This document shows, in pieces, positions 1 to 7,960 of a stretch of 39,013 nt of DNA. Numbering within the stretch: position 1 is the first letter of the stretch; the number at the start of each line of letters is the position of its first letter. A model generated the notes under the pieces. The model had not been told where the DNA came from, made no database searches, and saw only the letters and a program-made list of their open reading frames with translations. A program made the position numbers and the translations under genes. The DNA is from Deltaproteobacteria bacterium (GTDB lineage: Bacteria > Desulfobacterota > Syntrophia > Syntrophales > UBA5619), in contig JAKAFS010000031.1 in assembly GCA_021817825.1 (NCBI GenBank), forward strand, positions 1-39,013. Reading direction: 5' to 3'.

Positions 1-129
1 TCCTTCCCGATGACGCTGCTTTATTTCAGCAATAACCATACCAGACTACAAAAACGATAAATATTCAGCAATTTCAAAGAAAAAGCATTCCCCAGAAACG
101 CAGTTTCCTTGTCCCAGCTTAACAGGCTG

Positions 130-173
130 TTTCAGAGAGAGAAACAATGCGTTCCGAGGGTCTCTCCCTGAAA
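130..173. other. stem-loop of 12 of 13 base pairs
   Basis: TTTCAGAGAGAGA at 130-142 pairs with TCTCTCCCTGAAA at 161-173, with one A-C mismatch and an 18-base loop. No T-run follows on either side, so it is not a standard intrinsic terminator. The bases just before it (AACAGGCTGTT, 121-131) match the end of the inverted-repeat element at 33039-33178, so this could be a decayed copy of that type of repeat. Function unknown. Confidence 0.5.
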
Positions 174-349
174 GGTAAGATAGCGACTTTTCTATGTTAT
201 GACACATATATCACCCCCATGGCGGGGGAGTCAAGACGCATTTCCCCGGAAAAGGCACGGCGATGGCAGCCCGCCGAAAGGCCGCTTGCCCCATTCGCCC
301 TCTTCGTGAAGAAACGGACCTTCGTAAAAAACCGGGGAGAAATTATTCC

Positions 350-378
350 TTGAACTTGGCCGGGAAAGGGGATATACA
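350..378 (+). promoter_or_regulatory. probable sigma-70 type promoter of fdhE
   Basis: TTGAAC (350-355), a 17-base spacer and TATACA (373-378) match the consensus at 4 of 6 positions in each hexamer. Transcription would start near 385 and leave about 30 bases of leader before the fdhE ATG. Assigned by eye only. Confidence 0.4.
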
Positions 379-401
379 GCGGCTACTTTTCAGAATATAA
401 A

Positions 402-415
402 GGAGAAAGTTCTCC
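402..415 (+). promoter_or_regulatory. hairpin that buries the fdhE ribosome binding site
   Basis: GGAGA (402-406) can pair with TCTCC (411-415) around an AAGT loop. The left arm is the Shine-Dalgarno sequence itself and the right arm ends directly at the ATG at 416. The stem has only five pairs, so it would hinder rather than block ribosome binding. Whether it matters in the cell is unknown. Confidence 0.4.
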
Positions 416-1258
416 ATGGCGATGTTGTTGAAAGAATCGTTACGGAACATACAAACCCATAAGGCGTTGAGCCCTCACTATACGGAACTATTGGAAATCC
501 TGGAAGAGATCCTTATCCTGCGGGAGAATTTCCGCCGCGGAATAAAACGCGAGATCTTCCCCGTCGACGCCAAACTGATCGCCGCCAAGATGGCGGGAGG
601 GCTTCCGCTCATCGATTTTTCGTCGGTCACGGCCGACCTTTCGGAAGCGAGGGAGTATTTTCTGGCCCTTCTGGAAATCGCGGAAAAGCGATCTCCGGGC
701 GAGACGCAGGAAATGGCCCGGAAGATCAGAGAAGACGAACTGAGCTTCAACGATCTCATCTACGAATCCTTCAACCCCCTTCCCTTGGAGGAAGAGGCAG
801 CCGTCGGCGAGGAAGGCGAAGAGGACGCCTTCGACCTGATCGAACTGTTCATCGAAGAGAGTCTCCGACCGGCTCTGGAGAAGGTGGTGGAACGCTACGG
901 AGACGCCGTCGGTCAGTCGGAATGGTCGGAGGGCTACTGCCCCATCTGCGGCCGGGAACCGAAGATCGGGGAGATTCGCGACGATGAAGGGTCCCGTTAC
1001 CTCTTTTGCAATCAATGCGGCTTCGAGTGGCATTATCAAAGAATAAGATGCCCCTTCTGCGGCAACGAGGAGCAACAGACCCTGGCCTACTTCACGATCG
1101 AAGAGGACGAGCGGTACCGCGTCGATGTCTGCAACGAGTGCAAGCGCTACATCAAGATGATCGACTTTCGCGACTCCCAGGAAAAAGCCGATCTGGACGT
1201 GGAGGACATTGCCACGCTGCACCTCGATATGCTGGCCAACGACGAAGGGTACGACTAG
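416..1258 (+). CDS. fdhE: formate dehydrogenase accessory protein FdhE
   Basis: FdhE proteins are cytoplasmic rubredoxin-like factors needed to make active formate dehydrogenase; they bind the catalytic subunit and iron. The 280-residue product has the family's C-terminal half with four CxxC pairs: C175/C178 (CPIC), C198/C201 (CNQC), C212/C215 (CPFC) and C239/C242 (CNEC). The N-terminal 170 residues are helical and acidic. E. coli FdhE is about 309 residues, so this one is slightly short but complete. The ATG at 416 follows AGGAG at 401-405. It leads a run with nth, 23 bases downstream. No formate dehydrogenase subunit lies inside the window; one may lie to the left. SelA at the far end supports a selenoprotein formate dehydrogenase, but that link is inference. 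Confidence 0.9.
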   Translation: MAMLLKESLRNIQTHKALSPHYTELLEILEEILILRENFRRGIKREIFPVDAKLIAAKMAGGLPLIDFSSVTADLSEAREYFLALLEIAEKRSPGETQEMARKIREDELSFNDLIYESFNPLPLEEEAAVGEEGEEDAFDLIELFIEESLRPALEKVVERYGDAVGQSEWSEGYCPICGREPKIGEIRDDEGSRYLFCNQCGFEWHYQRIRCPFCGNEEQQTLAYFTIEEDERYRVDVCNECKRYIKMIDFRDSQEKADLDVEDIATLHLDMLANDEGYD

Positions 1259-1281
1259 CTTTTCTGCGGAGCCGCCAAGCA

Positions 1282-1938
1282 ATGGACGACCGGAACGTGG
1301 CGGAGGTGATCCGTCTTCTGGAAAAAGAGCTGGAAAAAGAAGGGCTCCCCATCGTCTCGCAAATGGCCGAAGAGCATCGCGACCCCTTTGCGATCCTGAT
1401 CTCGACCCTGCTGAGCCTCAGAACCAAGGACGAGGTGACGGCGGCGGCCGCGGAGAGACTTTTCGCCCTGGCCTCCACGCCGGAGGGGATGCTCCGGCTC
1501 TCGGAAGGGCAGATCCAAAAGGCCATCTACCCCGTCGGTTTCTATCGTCACAAGGCAGAGACTATCCGGCAGGTCTGCCGCGACCTCATCGACCGGTTTG
1601 CCGGCCGCGTCCCCGACACGCTGGAGGCCCTGCTTTCGCTCAAGGGGGTCGGCCGCAAGACGGCGAATCTCGTTGTCGCTCTGGGATTCAACATACCGGC
1701 GATTTGCGTGGACACCCACGTACACAGGATCTCCAACCGTCTCGGCTATGTCAGGACCAAAACCCCCGAGGAAACGGAATTCGCCCTGCGCGAAAAGCTC
1801 CCTCCCGAATATTGGCTGAGGTTCAACACGCTCCTGGTGGCCTTCGGAAGAAACACCTGCCGCCCGATATCTCCGCTTTGCAGCATTTGCACGGTGGCGG
1901 TATACTGCGACCGCGTGGGAGTCACGAAATCACGATAA
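1282..1938 (+). CDS. nth: endonuclease III (DNA glycosylase/AP lyase)
   Basis: Base-excision repair enzyme that removes oxidised pyrimidines and cuts the abasic site. The 218-residue protein has the helix-hairpin-helix LKGVGRKTAN (120-129) with catalytic Lys126, the catalytic Asp144 in CVDTHVHR, and the C-terminal [4Fe-4S] ligands C193-x6-C200-x2-C203-x5-C209 with standard spacing. Length matches E. coli Nth (211). The frame is open further upstream inside fdhE, but the ATG at 1282 gives the usual N-terminus and has GGAG 10 bases before it. It sits 23 bases after fdhE and is probably co-transcribed with it. Confidence 0.95.
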   Translation: MDDRNVAEVIRLLEKELEKEGLPIVSQMAEEHRDPFAILISTLLSLRTKDEVTAAAAERLFALASTPEGMLRLSEGQIQKAIYPVGFYRHKAETIRQVCRDLIDRFAGRVPDTLEALLSLKGVGRKTANLVVALGFNIPAICVDTHVHRISNRLGYVRTKTPEETEFALREKLPPEYWLRFNTLLVAFGRNTCRPISPLCSICTVAVYCDRVGVTKSR

Positions 1939-2016
1939 AGACAAGGGGAACACCGGTCGGCGCGATTGACCTTCGCCGCCGGCAACCCTTGAGTTACAGG
2001 AAGAAAGGAGGCGCTC

Positions 2017-2766
2017 ATGATCCAGCCGGTCATCGCGGGAAACTGGAAAATGAACAAGCATATCGGAGAAGCGGTTGCCTTTGCCCGGCGTCTCCGGGCG
2101 GCCTTCGCCACCCCGCCGGCGCGGGAGGTAATCATCGCCCCCCCTTTCACGGCCCTCCATGCCGTGGCAGAAGCGCTTAGGGGTTCCTGCATCCGGATGG
2201 CCGCCCAAACGCTGCACGAAGCCGAAAAGGGGGCCTTTACGGGCGAAATCTCCGGCGGGATGCTCCGGGAAGCCGGATGCACCCATGTCATCGTCGGCCA
2301 TTCGGAACGGCGCACCCTTTTCGGCGAAAGCGATGGCAGCATCAATCGTAAACTCCGGGCGGCGCTCATTGCCGGATTGCAGCCGATCTTCTGCATCGGG
2401 GAATCGCTCCGGCAAAGGGAAGCTGGAGAAACGCCCAAGGTCATCGAAGGGCAGCTAAAAGAGGGGTTGAATAATTTGACTGCCGATGATATAGGGCTTT
2501 GCATCATTGCTTACGAGCCGGTCTGGGCAATCGGGACCGGGAAGACGGCGAGCCCCGAACAGGCCCAGGAGGTCCATCGCTTCATTCGGGAATGGATCGC
2601 CCGGCAATACGGCGGGGCAGCGGCGGAACGACTGGCCATCCTTTACGGGGGCAGCGTGACGCCGGCCAATGCGGCCGCTCTGCTGGCCCAGCCGGATATC
2701 AACGGAGCGCTGGTGGGAGGAGCGAGTCTGGACGTGGATTCGTTCGTCCAGGTCATCGGTCATTGA
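2017..2766 (+). CDS. tpiA: triosephosphate isomerase
   Basis: Glycolytic/gluconeogenic enzyme interconverting dihydroxyacetone phosphate and glyceraldehyde 3-phosphate. The 249-residue TIM barrel is full length. Active-site residues are visible: N9 and K11 in GNWKMN, H95 in VGHSERR, E167 in AYEPVWAIGTG, and the C-terminal phosphate-binding ILYGGSV (208-214). The ATG has a strong AAAGGAGG site. secG follows 23 bases downstream, a common tpiA-secG pairing that reflects shared transcription rather than shared function. Confidence 0.98.
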   Translation: MIQPVIAGNWKMNKHIGEAVAFARRLRAAFATPPAREVIIAPPFTALHAVAEALRGSCIRMAAQTLHEAEKGAFTGEISGGMLREAGCTHVIVGHSERRTLFGESDGSINRKLRAALIAGLQPIFCIGESLRQREAGETPKVIEGQLKEGLNNLTADDIGLCIIAYEPVWAIGTGKTASPEQAQEVHRFIREWIARQYGGAAAERLAILYGGSVTPANAAALLAQPDINGALVGGASLDVDSFVQVIGH

Positions 2767-2789
2767 ACAACAGGAAAGAGGGATAAAAA

Positions 2790-3131
2790 GTGCACATTCT
2801 GATTACCATTTTGCATGTGGTTGTCTGTATCGTCCTGATCCTTACCGTACTTTTGCAGGCGGGCAAAGGAGCCAGCATGGGCGCCGTATTTGGAGGGTCC
2901 AGCCAGACCATTTTCGGCAGCAGCGGCCCCGGCACCTTTCTCGGCAAGTTGACCACCATCGTGGCCATCATCTTCATGCTCACGTCGTTCACCCTTTCCT
3001 ACACGGCCTCCCGCAAGGGAAGTTCCCTGATGGAAGGCGCGGCAAAACCTGCCGCACAGCAAGCGGCGCCGGTCGCCAACCAGGCCCCGGCAACGCCCGC
3101 TGCCCCGGCTGCCCCGGCAACGACCAAATAG
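2790..3131 (+). CDS. secG: protein translocase subunit SecG
   Basis: Small inner-membrane subunit of the SecYEG translocon. The 113-residue product has two membrane segments (about 3-22 and 52-71) joined by the conserved cytoplasmic loop rich in Gly/Ser (GKGASMGAVFGGSSQTIFGS). A tail of about 35 residues is Ala/Pro-rich, which is typical and poorly conserved. The start is GTG at 2790 behind GAAAGAGGG. A tRNA-Leu(GAG) gene follows, the same secG-tRNA-Leu(GAG) order as E. coli secG-leuU. Confidence 0.95.
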   Translation: MHILITILHVVVCIVLILTVLLQAGKGASMGAVFGGSSQTIFGSSGPGTFLGKLTTIVAIIFMLTSFTLSYTASRKGSSLMEGAAKPAAQQAAPVANQAPATPAAPAAPATTK

Positions 3132-3165
3132 CATGGTGCCAACAGCCGAAAAATGGCCTTTCATA

Positions 3166-3194
3166 TTGACAAACATTTCGTGAACAGGTAAGTT
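3166..3194 (+). promoter_or_regulatory. probable promoter of tRNA-Leu
   Basis: A perfect -35 TTGACA (3166-3171), a 17-base spacer and a weak -10 TAAGTT (3189-3194). The expected start near 3201 leaves about 32 bases before the mature tRNA. The tRNA-Gly promoter in this window has a similar -10 (TAAGAT). Confidence 0.5.
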
Positions 3195-3232
3195 CCCCAC
3201 AGCGACCAAGCAGATGCTGCGGGACAAGATAT

Positions 3233-3319
3233 GCCGAAGTGGTGGAATCTGGTAGACACGCTATCTTGAGGGGGTAGTGGACACAATCCGTCCGGGTTCA
3301 AGTCCCGGCTTCGGCACCA
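3233..3319 (+). tRNA. tRNA-Leu (anticodon GAG)
   Basis: An 87-base gene with long variable arm. The acceptor stem is GCCGAAG (3233-3239) with CTTCGGC (3309-3315), discriminator A, and the CCA end is encoded. The anticodon stem CTATC/GGTAG encloses loop TTGAGGG, giving anticodon GAG for CUC/CUU codons. The T-arm reads GGGTTCAAGTCCC. It follows secG on the same strand and is closed by the terminator at 3325-3364. Confidence 0.96.
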
Positions 3320-3324
3320 TAAAC

Positions 3325-3364
3325 AAAAAAGAGGGTTGGCTGATTCATCGGCCAACCCTCTTTT
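3325..3364. terminator. bidirectional intrinsic terminator
   Basis: A ten-pair perfect stem, GAGGGTTGGC (3331-3340) with GCCAACCCTC (3351-3360), is flanked by six A on the left and four T on the right. It can therefore stop transcription from both sides: the tRNA-Leu on + and holA on -. It sits exactly between these convergent units. Confidence 0.9.
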
Positions 3365-3449
3365 CGTTGCCGGGTATCTGGTCAACGACTCCTGACCTTC
3401 GCCAGGTTCGCATTGAAAAATGCGAAGACGGTTTTCCAGGTTCCGTTCG

Positions 3450-4838
3450 CTAGCGGCTCCCGCAGATGGTCATCAGGACCCGCTCCAGGAGGAGGCGGGG
3501 ATCATGGCCCGTCGACTTGAGCGCCAGATCGGTCTTAAAAAGAAGTTCCAGGTCCGCGGCCAGTTCCCTTTGGGTGAACCGCTCGGCGTTCTTAAAGGCC
3601 TGGTAGACGACAAAGGGATGCTGGGAGGCAACGGCAGGGGGCTCCTCGCCGGCGGCGACCGGTTGTTTGATGCCGGGCAGGACCTGCTTTTGAAATCGGC
3701 CGTAGTCCATGTTCGCCTGGAACCCCTTGAGCCGACCCGAGGCGATCAGCAGTTTGGCCTGGAAGAGAAAGCGGATTTCCCGGGTGAGCATCGTCATGAT
3801 CATCAGGGGGTGAAGCCCCTGGTCGAGGAGTTCGCGCAGGGTGGCCAAGGCAGCCACGAGGTTCCGCGCCGAGAGGGCGCCGGTCAGCTCAAAGACGGTA
3901 TCCTCCTTGGTCCTGCCGATGACGGCTTCCACGTCCGCCGGTTCGATCTGTGTCTTGTCACCGACATAGGTGATCAGTTTTTCGATCGCCCCCAGGGACT
4001 CCCGGAGGTCGAAACCGGTTTTTCGTCCCAGGGCCGCCCAGCCGCCGGCCGAAAGGCGTTTCCCCTGCCTCTCCAGAATGGCAAAGGCCATCTCCTGTAC
4101 CGTCTGCTGCCGCGCCTCCCCCTTCCCTTTCGTAAAGGAGAGGATTCGGCCTGTCGCCGAAAAGGTCTTGAAAAGCTTCTTCCGGCGGTCCACCGTTTCG
4201 GCCGTCAGGATGAGATGGTTGTCCGCGGGCATCCCCCCCATCAAGGTTCTCTCCAGGCGATCGGTTTCTTCCTGCCGTTCCTTCAGCGGTTCGGGTTCGT
4301 GGCTGCCCAGGATCTCCACGATTTTGGGCAACCAGGTTTCGCGTCCCTCTCCGCCGTCGTCGGGAACGATCCGCCGCCAGGTCTCGTCGTCGATCTTCCG
4401 CCAGCCGCCATCCCGAAGCTCTTCCCACTGCAAACCGGTGATCTGCATGAAACGCCGAAAATCCGCAGCAGCTTTCAGGGGATCCTGTTCGAGACGCTCC
4501 CGGATGCGTGCAATCAGGGGCGCCAGGACATTTTTGGATTGGAAAAGACGGGTGTTCCGGACCGCAACCACTTTACGGCCGGGCAGCAGGGGGGAGGTGC
4601 ACAAGGATTCACAGAGGGCATCGACATCCTCGCGTTCACCGTCGGTAACAAAGAGGTTGAGATCCCGGTCACCGGCGTCGGGAATGAGCGCCTTGACGAT
4701 CTTATCGAGGGCGTCCTGGAGGCGAAACTCCTCGTCACCCCATAGGAGATAGCAGGGAGAGGCTTTCCCCCCCTTGATCTCCGCAAGGACCTTCTCCAGG
4801 GAGACCCCTCGCCCCGTATCGTCGGCCTGAAGCGCCAT
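3450..4838 (-). CDS. holA: DNA polymerase III delta subunit (long form)
   Basis: Delta opens the beta clamp within the clamp loader. The N-terminal half has the typical beginning (SPCYLLWGDEEFRLQDALD, 27-45), and PGRKVVAVRN (86-95) precedes the family's alpha/beta core. The later part has the family pattern HLILTAETVDRRKKLFK (208-224) and the helical collar domain to the end. At 462 residues it exceeds the usual 330-350. The extra length appears to be a charged, Trp-containing insert at about 105-200, just before the strand that leads to DRRKK. The ATG has AGGAGAG upstream. It is the last gene of a likely rpsU-LOG-holA unit ending at the bidirectional terminator. Confidence 0.88.
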   Translation of the reverse strand: MALQADDTGRGVSLEKVLAEIKGGKASPCYLLWGDEEFRLQDALDKIVKALIPDAGDRDLNLFVTDGEREDVDALCESLCTSPLLPGRKVVAVRNTRLFQSKNVLAPLIARIRERLEQDPLKAAADFRRFMQITGLQWEELRDGGWRKIDDETWRRIVPDDGGEGRETWLPKIVEILGSHEPEPLKERQEETDRLERTLMGGMPADNHLILTAETVDRRKKLFKTFSATGRILSFTKGKGEARQQTVQEMAFAILERQGKRLSAGGWAALGRKTGFDLRESLGAIEKLITYVGDKTQIEPADVEAVIGRTKEDTVFELTGALSARNLVAALATLRELLDQGLHPLMIMTMLTREIRFLFQAKLLIASGRLKGFQANMDYGRFQKQVLPGIKQPVAAGEEPPAVASQHPFVVYQAFKNAERFTQRELAADLELLFKTDLALKSTGHDPRLLLERVLMTICGSR

Positions 4839-4886
4839 TGGCTCTCTCCTGATTGTTTTTCGGCAGGCAAAGCAACGCCGATTTGC

Positions 4887-5543
4887 TTAGACGATGACGT
4901 ACTTCTGGATGTGCCGGACGGCCTCTTCGGGATCGTCGATGATCTGGAAGAGTTCCATATCCGCCGGGGAGATCTTTTTGTCGCAGAGCATCGTCTTTTT
5001 CAGCCAGTCGACAAGGCCCTTCCAGTACTCGCTTCCCACGAGGATCACGGGGAAAGGCTTGATCCGCTTGGTCTGGATCAGAGTCAGGGCTTCGAAGAGT
5101 TCATCGAGCGTCCCGAAGCCGCCGGGAAAGATCACATAGGCCATGGCATACTTGACGAACATCACTTTGCGGGTGAAAAAATACTTGTAGTCGATGCTGA
5201 TATTGGCAAAGGGGTTGGGTTTCTGTTCGAAGGGCAGGCGGATGTTCATCCCCACGGACTGGCCGCCGGCCTCCGAAGCCCCTTTGTTTCCCGCCGCCAT
5301 GATGCCGGGCCCGCCTCCCGTGATCACGCCGAAGCCCGCCTCCGCAAGGCGCTGCGCCAGGAGCTCGGCCTTCTGATAATAGGGATCGTCCGGCTTGGTC
5401 CGGGCCGAGCCGAAGATGCTCACGGCGTGACCGATCTTGGAAAGGGTTTCGATGGCCTCGACAAACTCGGCCATGATCCGAAAGATCCGCCAGGATTCGT
5501 CAATCGACAGGGCATCGACGACATACTGCTTTCTTTCATCCAT
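4887..5543 (-). CDS. LOG-family / TIGR00730 Rossmann-fold protein
   Basis: Members of this family were once labelled lysine decarboxylases; characterised ones hydrolyse nucleoside 5'-monophosphates (cytokinin-activating phosphoribohydrolase activity). The 218-residue protein carries the signature GGGPGIM (77-83), FFTRKVMF (122-129) and PGGFGTLDE (140-148). The frame is open further upstream, but the ATG at 5543 has GGAGG eight bases before it and gives the normal family length, so I reject the longer reading. It lies between rpsU and holA on the same strand. The real substrate in this organism cannot be told from sequence. Confidence 0.88.
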   Translation of the reverse strand: MDERKQYVVDALSIDESWRIFRIMAEFVEAIETLSKIGHAVSIFGSARTKPDDPYYQKAELLAQRLAEAGFGVITGGGPGIMAAGNKGASEAGGQSVGMNIRLPFEQKPNPFANISIDYKYFFTRKVMFVKYAMAYVIFPGGFGTLDELFEALTLIQTKRIKPFPVILVGSEYWKGLVDWLKKTMLCDKKISPADMELFQIIDDPEEAVRHIQKYVIV

Positions 5544-5738
5544 TGCAAACACCTCCGCCTGGGGGAAGGTTGATCGCCCAGGATTGCCTTTTCCCATCGC
5601 TGAGGGACATCGCAGCCCGGATCGACGGCGTCGCCGCTTGACTCGTGCCCCACCAGGGCCTTCGCCGGCCATGGGTACACCTCTCCACCCGGCCCGTCCG
5701 GGCAACAAGCTCCCGCTCCCCGTGAAGAAGGGTTTTTA

Positions 5739-5930
5739 CTAGGAAACCCGGCGCCGCTGAACCTTGGCCAGTCTCCGGCGCGCCTCGATGGTCTTTCGCT
5801 TCTTTTTCACCGAGGGCTTCTCGTAGGCCCGGCGCAGTTTGAGCTCCTTGAACAATCCGCTTTTGGAGAGCTTGTTTTTGAGGATTTTCAAGGCCTTTTC
5901 CACATCATTGTCGAATACTTTGACTTCCAA
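5739..5930 (-). CDS. rpsU: 30S ribosomal protein S21
   Basis: Small basic protein of the 30S subunit near the anti-Shine-Dalgarno region. The 63-residue product is full length, with EVKVFDNDVEKALKILKNKL at the N-terminus and a very basic C-terminal tail. The start is a TTG codon (5928-5930): an in-frame stop lies six codons upstream and AGGGAG sits seven bases before it, so no ATG is available. The hisC terminator lies just upstream, so it is probably transcribed from its own promoter, which I cannot place with confidence. A 195-base GC-rich spacer with no gene separates it from the LOG-family gene. Confidence 0.95.
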   Translation of the reverse strand: MEVKVFDNDVEKALKILKNKLSKSGLFKELKLRRAYEKPSVKKKRKTIEARRRLAKVQRRRVS

Positions 5931-5995
5931 ATCGTTTCTCCCTTTCTAAGTCGATGATTATTGAATCCCTGTGACTATCAACGAAAAACCGGCGC

Positions 5996-6048
5996 AAAAA
6001 AAGGGCAGTACGGCATTCACGTCTCTTTGCGTGCCGTAAACTACCCTT
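5996..6048 (-). terminator. intrinsic terminator after hisC
   Basis: Read on the - strand, AAGGG...ACGGCA pairs with TGCCGT...CCCTT with small bulges, and a run of seven T follows (complement of 5996-6002). It lies about 30 bases after the hisC stop and closes the TPR-M24-gcvH-lipM-hisC unit. It also insulates rpsU. Confidence 0.8.
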
Positions 6049-6077
6049 GGTTGTTGCAAATGATTAGACCACGCTCC

Positions 6078-7142
6078 TTACTTCACTAGGATGTTTTTTA
6101 AAACCTTTATAAATTCAAGATTTTCTTCTTGCGTTCCGACCGTAACCCGCATACGTCCCCCTGTGGCTGGGGAACCGCCGAAATTCTTGATCAAGATACC
6201 GTACCGCAGGAGCTGCCTATATACGTGATCCGTATCGAAATCGCAACTAAAATAAATAAAATTTGCATCCGTCGGCCAGAGGCGGATGCCGGGCAGGCGC
6301 TCCAACGCTGCGGCCAGTTCGTCCCGTCCTTTCAATACCTCCGCCGCCTGTTTCAGGAAGATCGCTTCCTGGTCGAGATAGAAACCGGCGGCCGCCTGTG
6401 ACAGCGCGTTGAGATTGTAGGGAAGCCGCACTTTGTTCAGTTCATGGATCAGGGGCGCCGGACCGATGAGGAAGCCGATCCGCAAAGCGGCCAGCCCCAC
6501 CTTGGAAAGGGTCCTGAGGATCACCAGATTGGAGTAGCGCTCCAATAGCGGCAGGAAGGTCTTTCCCGAAAAATGAAAATAGGCCTCATCGACGACGACG
6601 ATCCCGGGCGAGGCCGCAAGGATCGCCTCGATCCGCTCGGCGCTGAAGCAGTTGCCCGTCGGGTTGTTGGGCCAGGCCAGAAAAATCAAGGCGGGAGGGT
6701 GCAGGGCGATCCGCTCCCGCATCGCCTCAAGATCCAGATCAAAAGCTTCGTCCAACGGGACGGCCGCGACCCGAAACCCCGCATTGAGGGAGGTGATCCG
6801 GTACATGGCAAAGGTGGGAACCGGAATCATGACCTCGGCCCCGGGCCGCGCCAGCGCCGTGCAGAGGATCTGGATCAGTTCGTCCGATCCGTTCCCGATG
6901 AGCACCTGATCCTTGTCCACGCCGAAGGACTCGGCAAAGCGGGCGGTCAACGCCAGAGACCCGGCTTCGGGATAACGGTTCAGCGGTACGGAGGCAAGGA
7001 GCGCCGCAAAGCCCTCCCGCAGCTCCGAGGGCAGCGCCAGGGGGTTTTCATTGGCATCCAGCTTGATGCGGCAGGAGGTGGCCTCCACCGGATAGGCCTC
7101 CTGGGCGAGCACCTCTTCCCTGATCAGAGCTCGGAGTTCCAT
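6078..7142 (-). CDS. hisC: histidinol-phosphate aminotransferase
   Basis: PLP-dependent class I/II aminotransferase that makes L-histidinol phosphate. The 354-residue protein is full length. Seen are LDANENP (28-34), NPTGN (160-164), the PLP-contacting D185 in VVVDEAYFHF, the Schiff-base K214 in LRTLSKVGLAALRIG, and a C-terminal RMRVTVG with the substrate-binding Arg. The start codon overlaps the end of lipM by 19 bases, so translation is coupled. It is the last gene of its operon. A different aromatic or tyrosine specificity is possible in this family, but the histidine role is most likely. Confidence 0.9.
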   Translation of the reverse strand: MELRALIREEVLAQEAYPVEATSCRIKLDANENPLALPSELREGFAALLASVPLNRYPEAGSLALTARFAESFGVDKDQVLIGNGSDELIQILCTALARPGAEVMIPVPTFAMYRITSLNAGFRVAAVPLDEAFDLDLEAMRERIALHPPALIFLAWPNNPTGNCFSAERIEAILAASPGIVVVDEAYFHFSGKTFLPLLERYSNLVILRTLSKVGLAALRIGFLIGPAPLIHELNKVRLPYNLNALSQAAAGFYLDQEAIFLKQAAEVLKGRDELAAALERLPGIRLWPTDANFIYFSCDFDTDHVYRQLLRYGILIKNFGGSPATGGRMRVTVGTQEENLEFIKVLKNILVK

Positions 7143-7954
7143 GATTTTCTCCCTTCCAGATTCCAGCGGTCGCTTTCGTACTTCTTCAGCAGTTCTTTTT
7201 TCAAGTCTTCTTCCGCCGGCGTCAGCGAACCCTCTACGAACCGAACGCCGAGCACCTGCCGGAAGCCCTCCTGTAGAACCCGGCAGAGTGTTTCTTCATC
7301 GACCGACGGCGCATGTTCCCCGACCGAGGTCACCGTTTTTTGCAGGTCCTCGCGCCGGCCTTGCGAATGAAAAGGGGGCATCAGTACCGCGGAAGTCCGC
7401 CGGGGATCGAAGGTCATAAGCAGCGCCCCGTGCTGCAAAAAGACGCCTGGGGATCGCCGCTGGGCGGAACCGCAGATCTTGCGGCCGGCGACCAGGAGTT
7501 CATACCGGGAAGGGTGGGCAAAACAGGCTGCGGACGCCGTCCCCTCAGTCTTGGCCCTGCCCTCGCTGGCCATCTCCGCCGCGATGCCGATCGCCGAAAG
7601 CCCCTGCGCGATGCAGGCGCTGATCAGACGGTAGGTGCCGAGTATATCCGGGGGAAAGAGAGGCGAATCGTCAGCGGCGACAACGGCATAGGTCACCTCC
7701 TGCTCATGCAGGACGGCCTTGCCGCCGGTCAGCCGACGGACGATATCGATGTCGAAGCGCCGGCAAGCCTCGATATCGATCTCCCGGCGGGCATCCTGAA
7801 AATGGCCGAGGGAAACGGTCGGCTTCTGCCAACCGTAGAAGCGCAGCGTCGGAGGAGACTCTTTCCTGACGGCTTCCCGAAAGAGGGCCTCATCGACCGC
7901 CATATTTTCCGCAGCGGAGCCCCTCTGGTAAGAAAGCAGCCTCCATCCCTCCAC
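7124..7954 (-). CDS. lipoate-protein ligase / LipM-type octanoyltransferase
   Basis: Biotin/lipoate A/B ligase fold protein of 276 residues that attaches octanoate or lipoate to lipoyl domains. The motif RRLTGGKAVLHEQEVTYAV (73-91) and ACFAHPSRYELLVAGRKICG (143-162) match the LipM branch, in which the Cys (C144 here) is the acyl acceptor, and LQHG (173-176) follows. The start is GTG at 7952-7954, six bases after the gcvH stop; no good ribosome site is seen, so it relies on coupling. The adjacent gcvH encodes a lipoyl carrier and is the obvious substrate. It could instead be an ATP-dependent LplA-type ligase. Confidence 0.85.
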   Translation of the reverse strand: MEGWRLLSYQRGSAAENMAVDEALFREAVRKESPPTLRFYGWQKPTVSLGHFQDARREIDIEACRRFDIDIVRRLTGGKAVLHEQEVTYAVVAADDSPLFPPDILGTYRLISACIAQGLSAIGIAAEMASEGRAKTEGTASAACFAHPSRYELLVAGRKICGSAQRRSPGVFLQHGALLMTFDPRRTSAVLMPPFHSQGRREDLQKTVTSVGEHAPSVDEETLCRVLQEGFRQVLGVRFVEGSLTPAEEDLKKELLKKYESDRWNLEGRKSWNSEL

Positions 7955-7960
7955 CGCGGG

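Larger units (their letters stand above)
1..415. other. non-coding start of window, upstream of fdhE
   Basis: No convincing gene is seen here. The first 120 bases are AT-rich compared with the rest of the window. A 68-codon open frame at 147-353 has no recognisable family, no good ribosome site and an unlikely composition, so I do not call it. The region holds a 12-of-13 bp stem-loop (130-173), a GC hairpin at 214-228 (CCCCC, five-base loop, GGGGG) and a plausible fdhE promoter at 350-378. The gene to the left, if there is one, lies outside the window. Confidence 0.6.

Noticed and set aside
211..330. Possible cyclic-di-GMP, molybdenum-cofactor or other riboswitch upstream of fdhE
   Set aside because: I could not match any conserved core; only generic hairpins are visible.
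147..353. 68-codon open frame upstream of fdhE
   Set aside because: No family resemblance, no good ribosome site, composition unlike neighbouring proteins; it overlaps hairpins and the fdhE promoter.
5544..5708. N-terminal extension of the LOG-family protein
   Set aside because: Low-complexity Arg/Gly-rich translation of a spacer; the ATG at 5543 has GGAGG at good distance.
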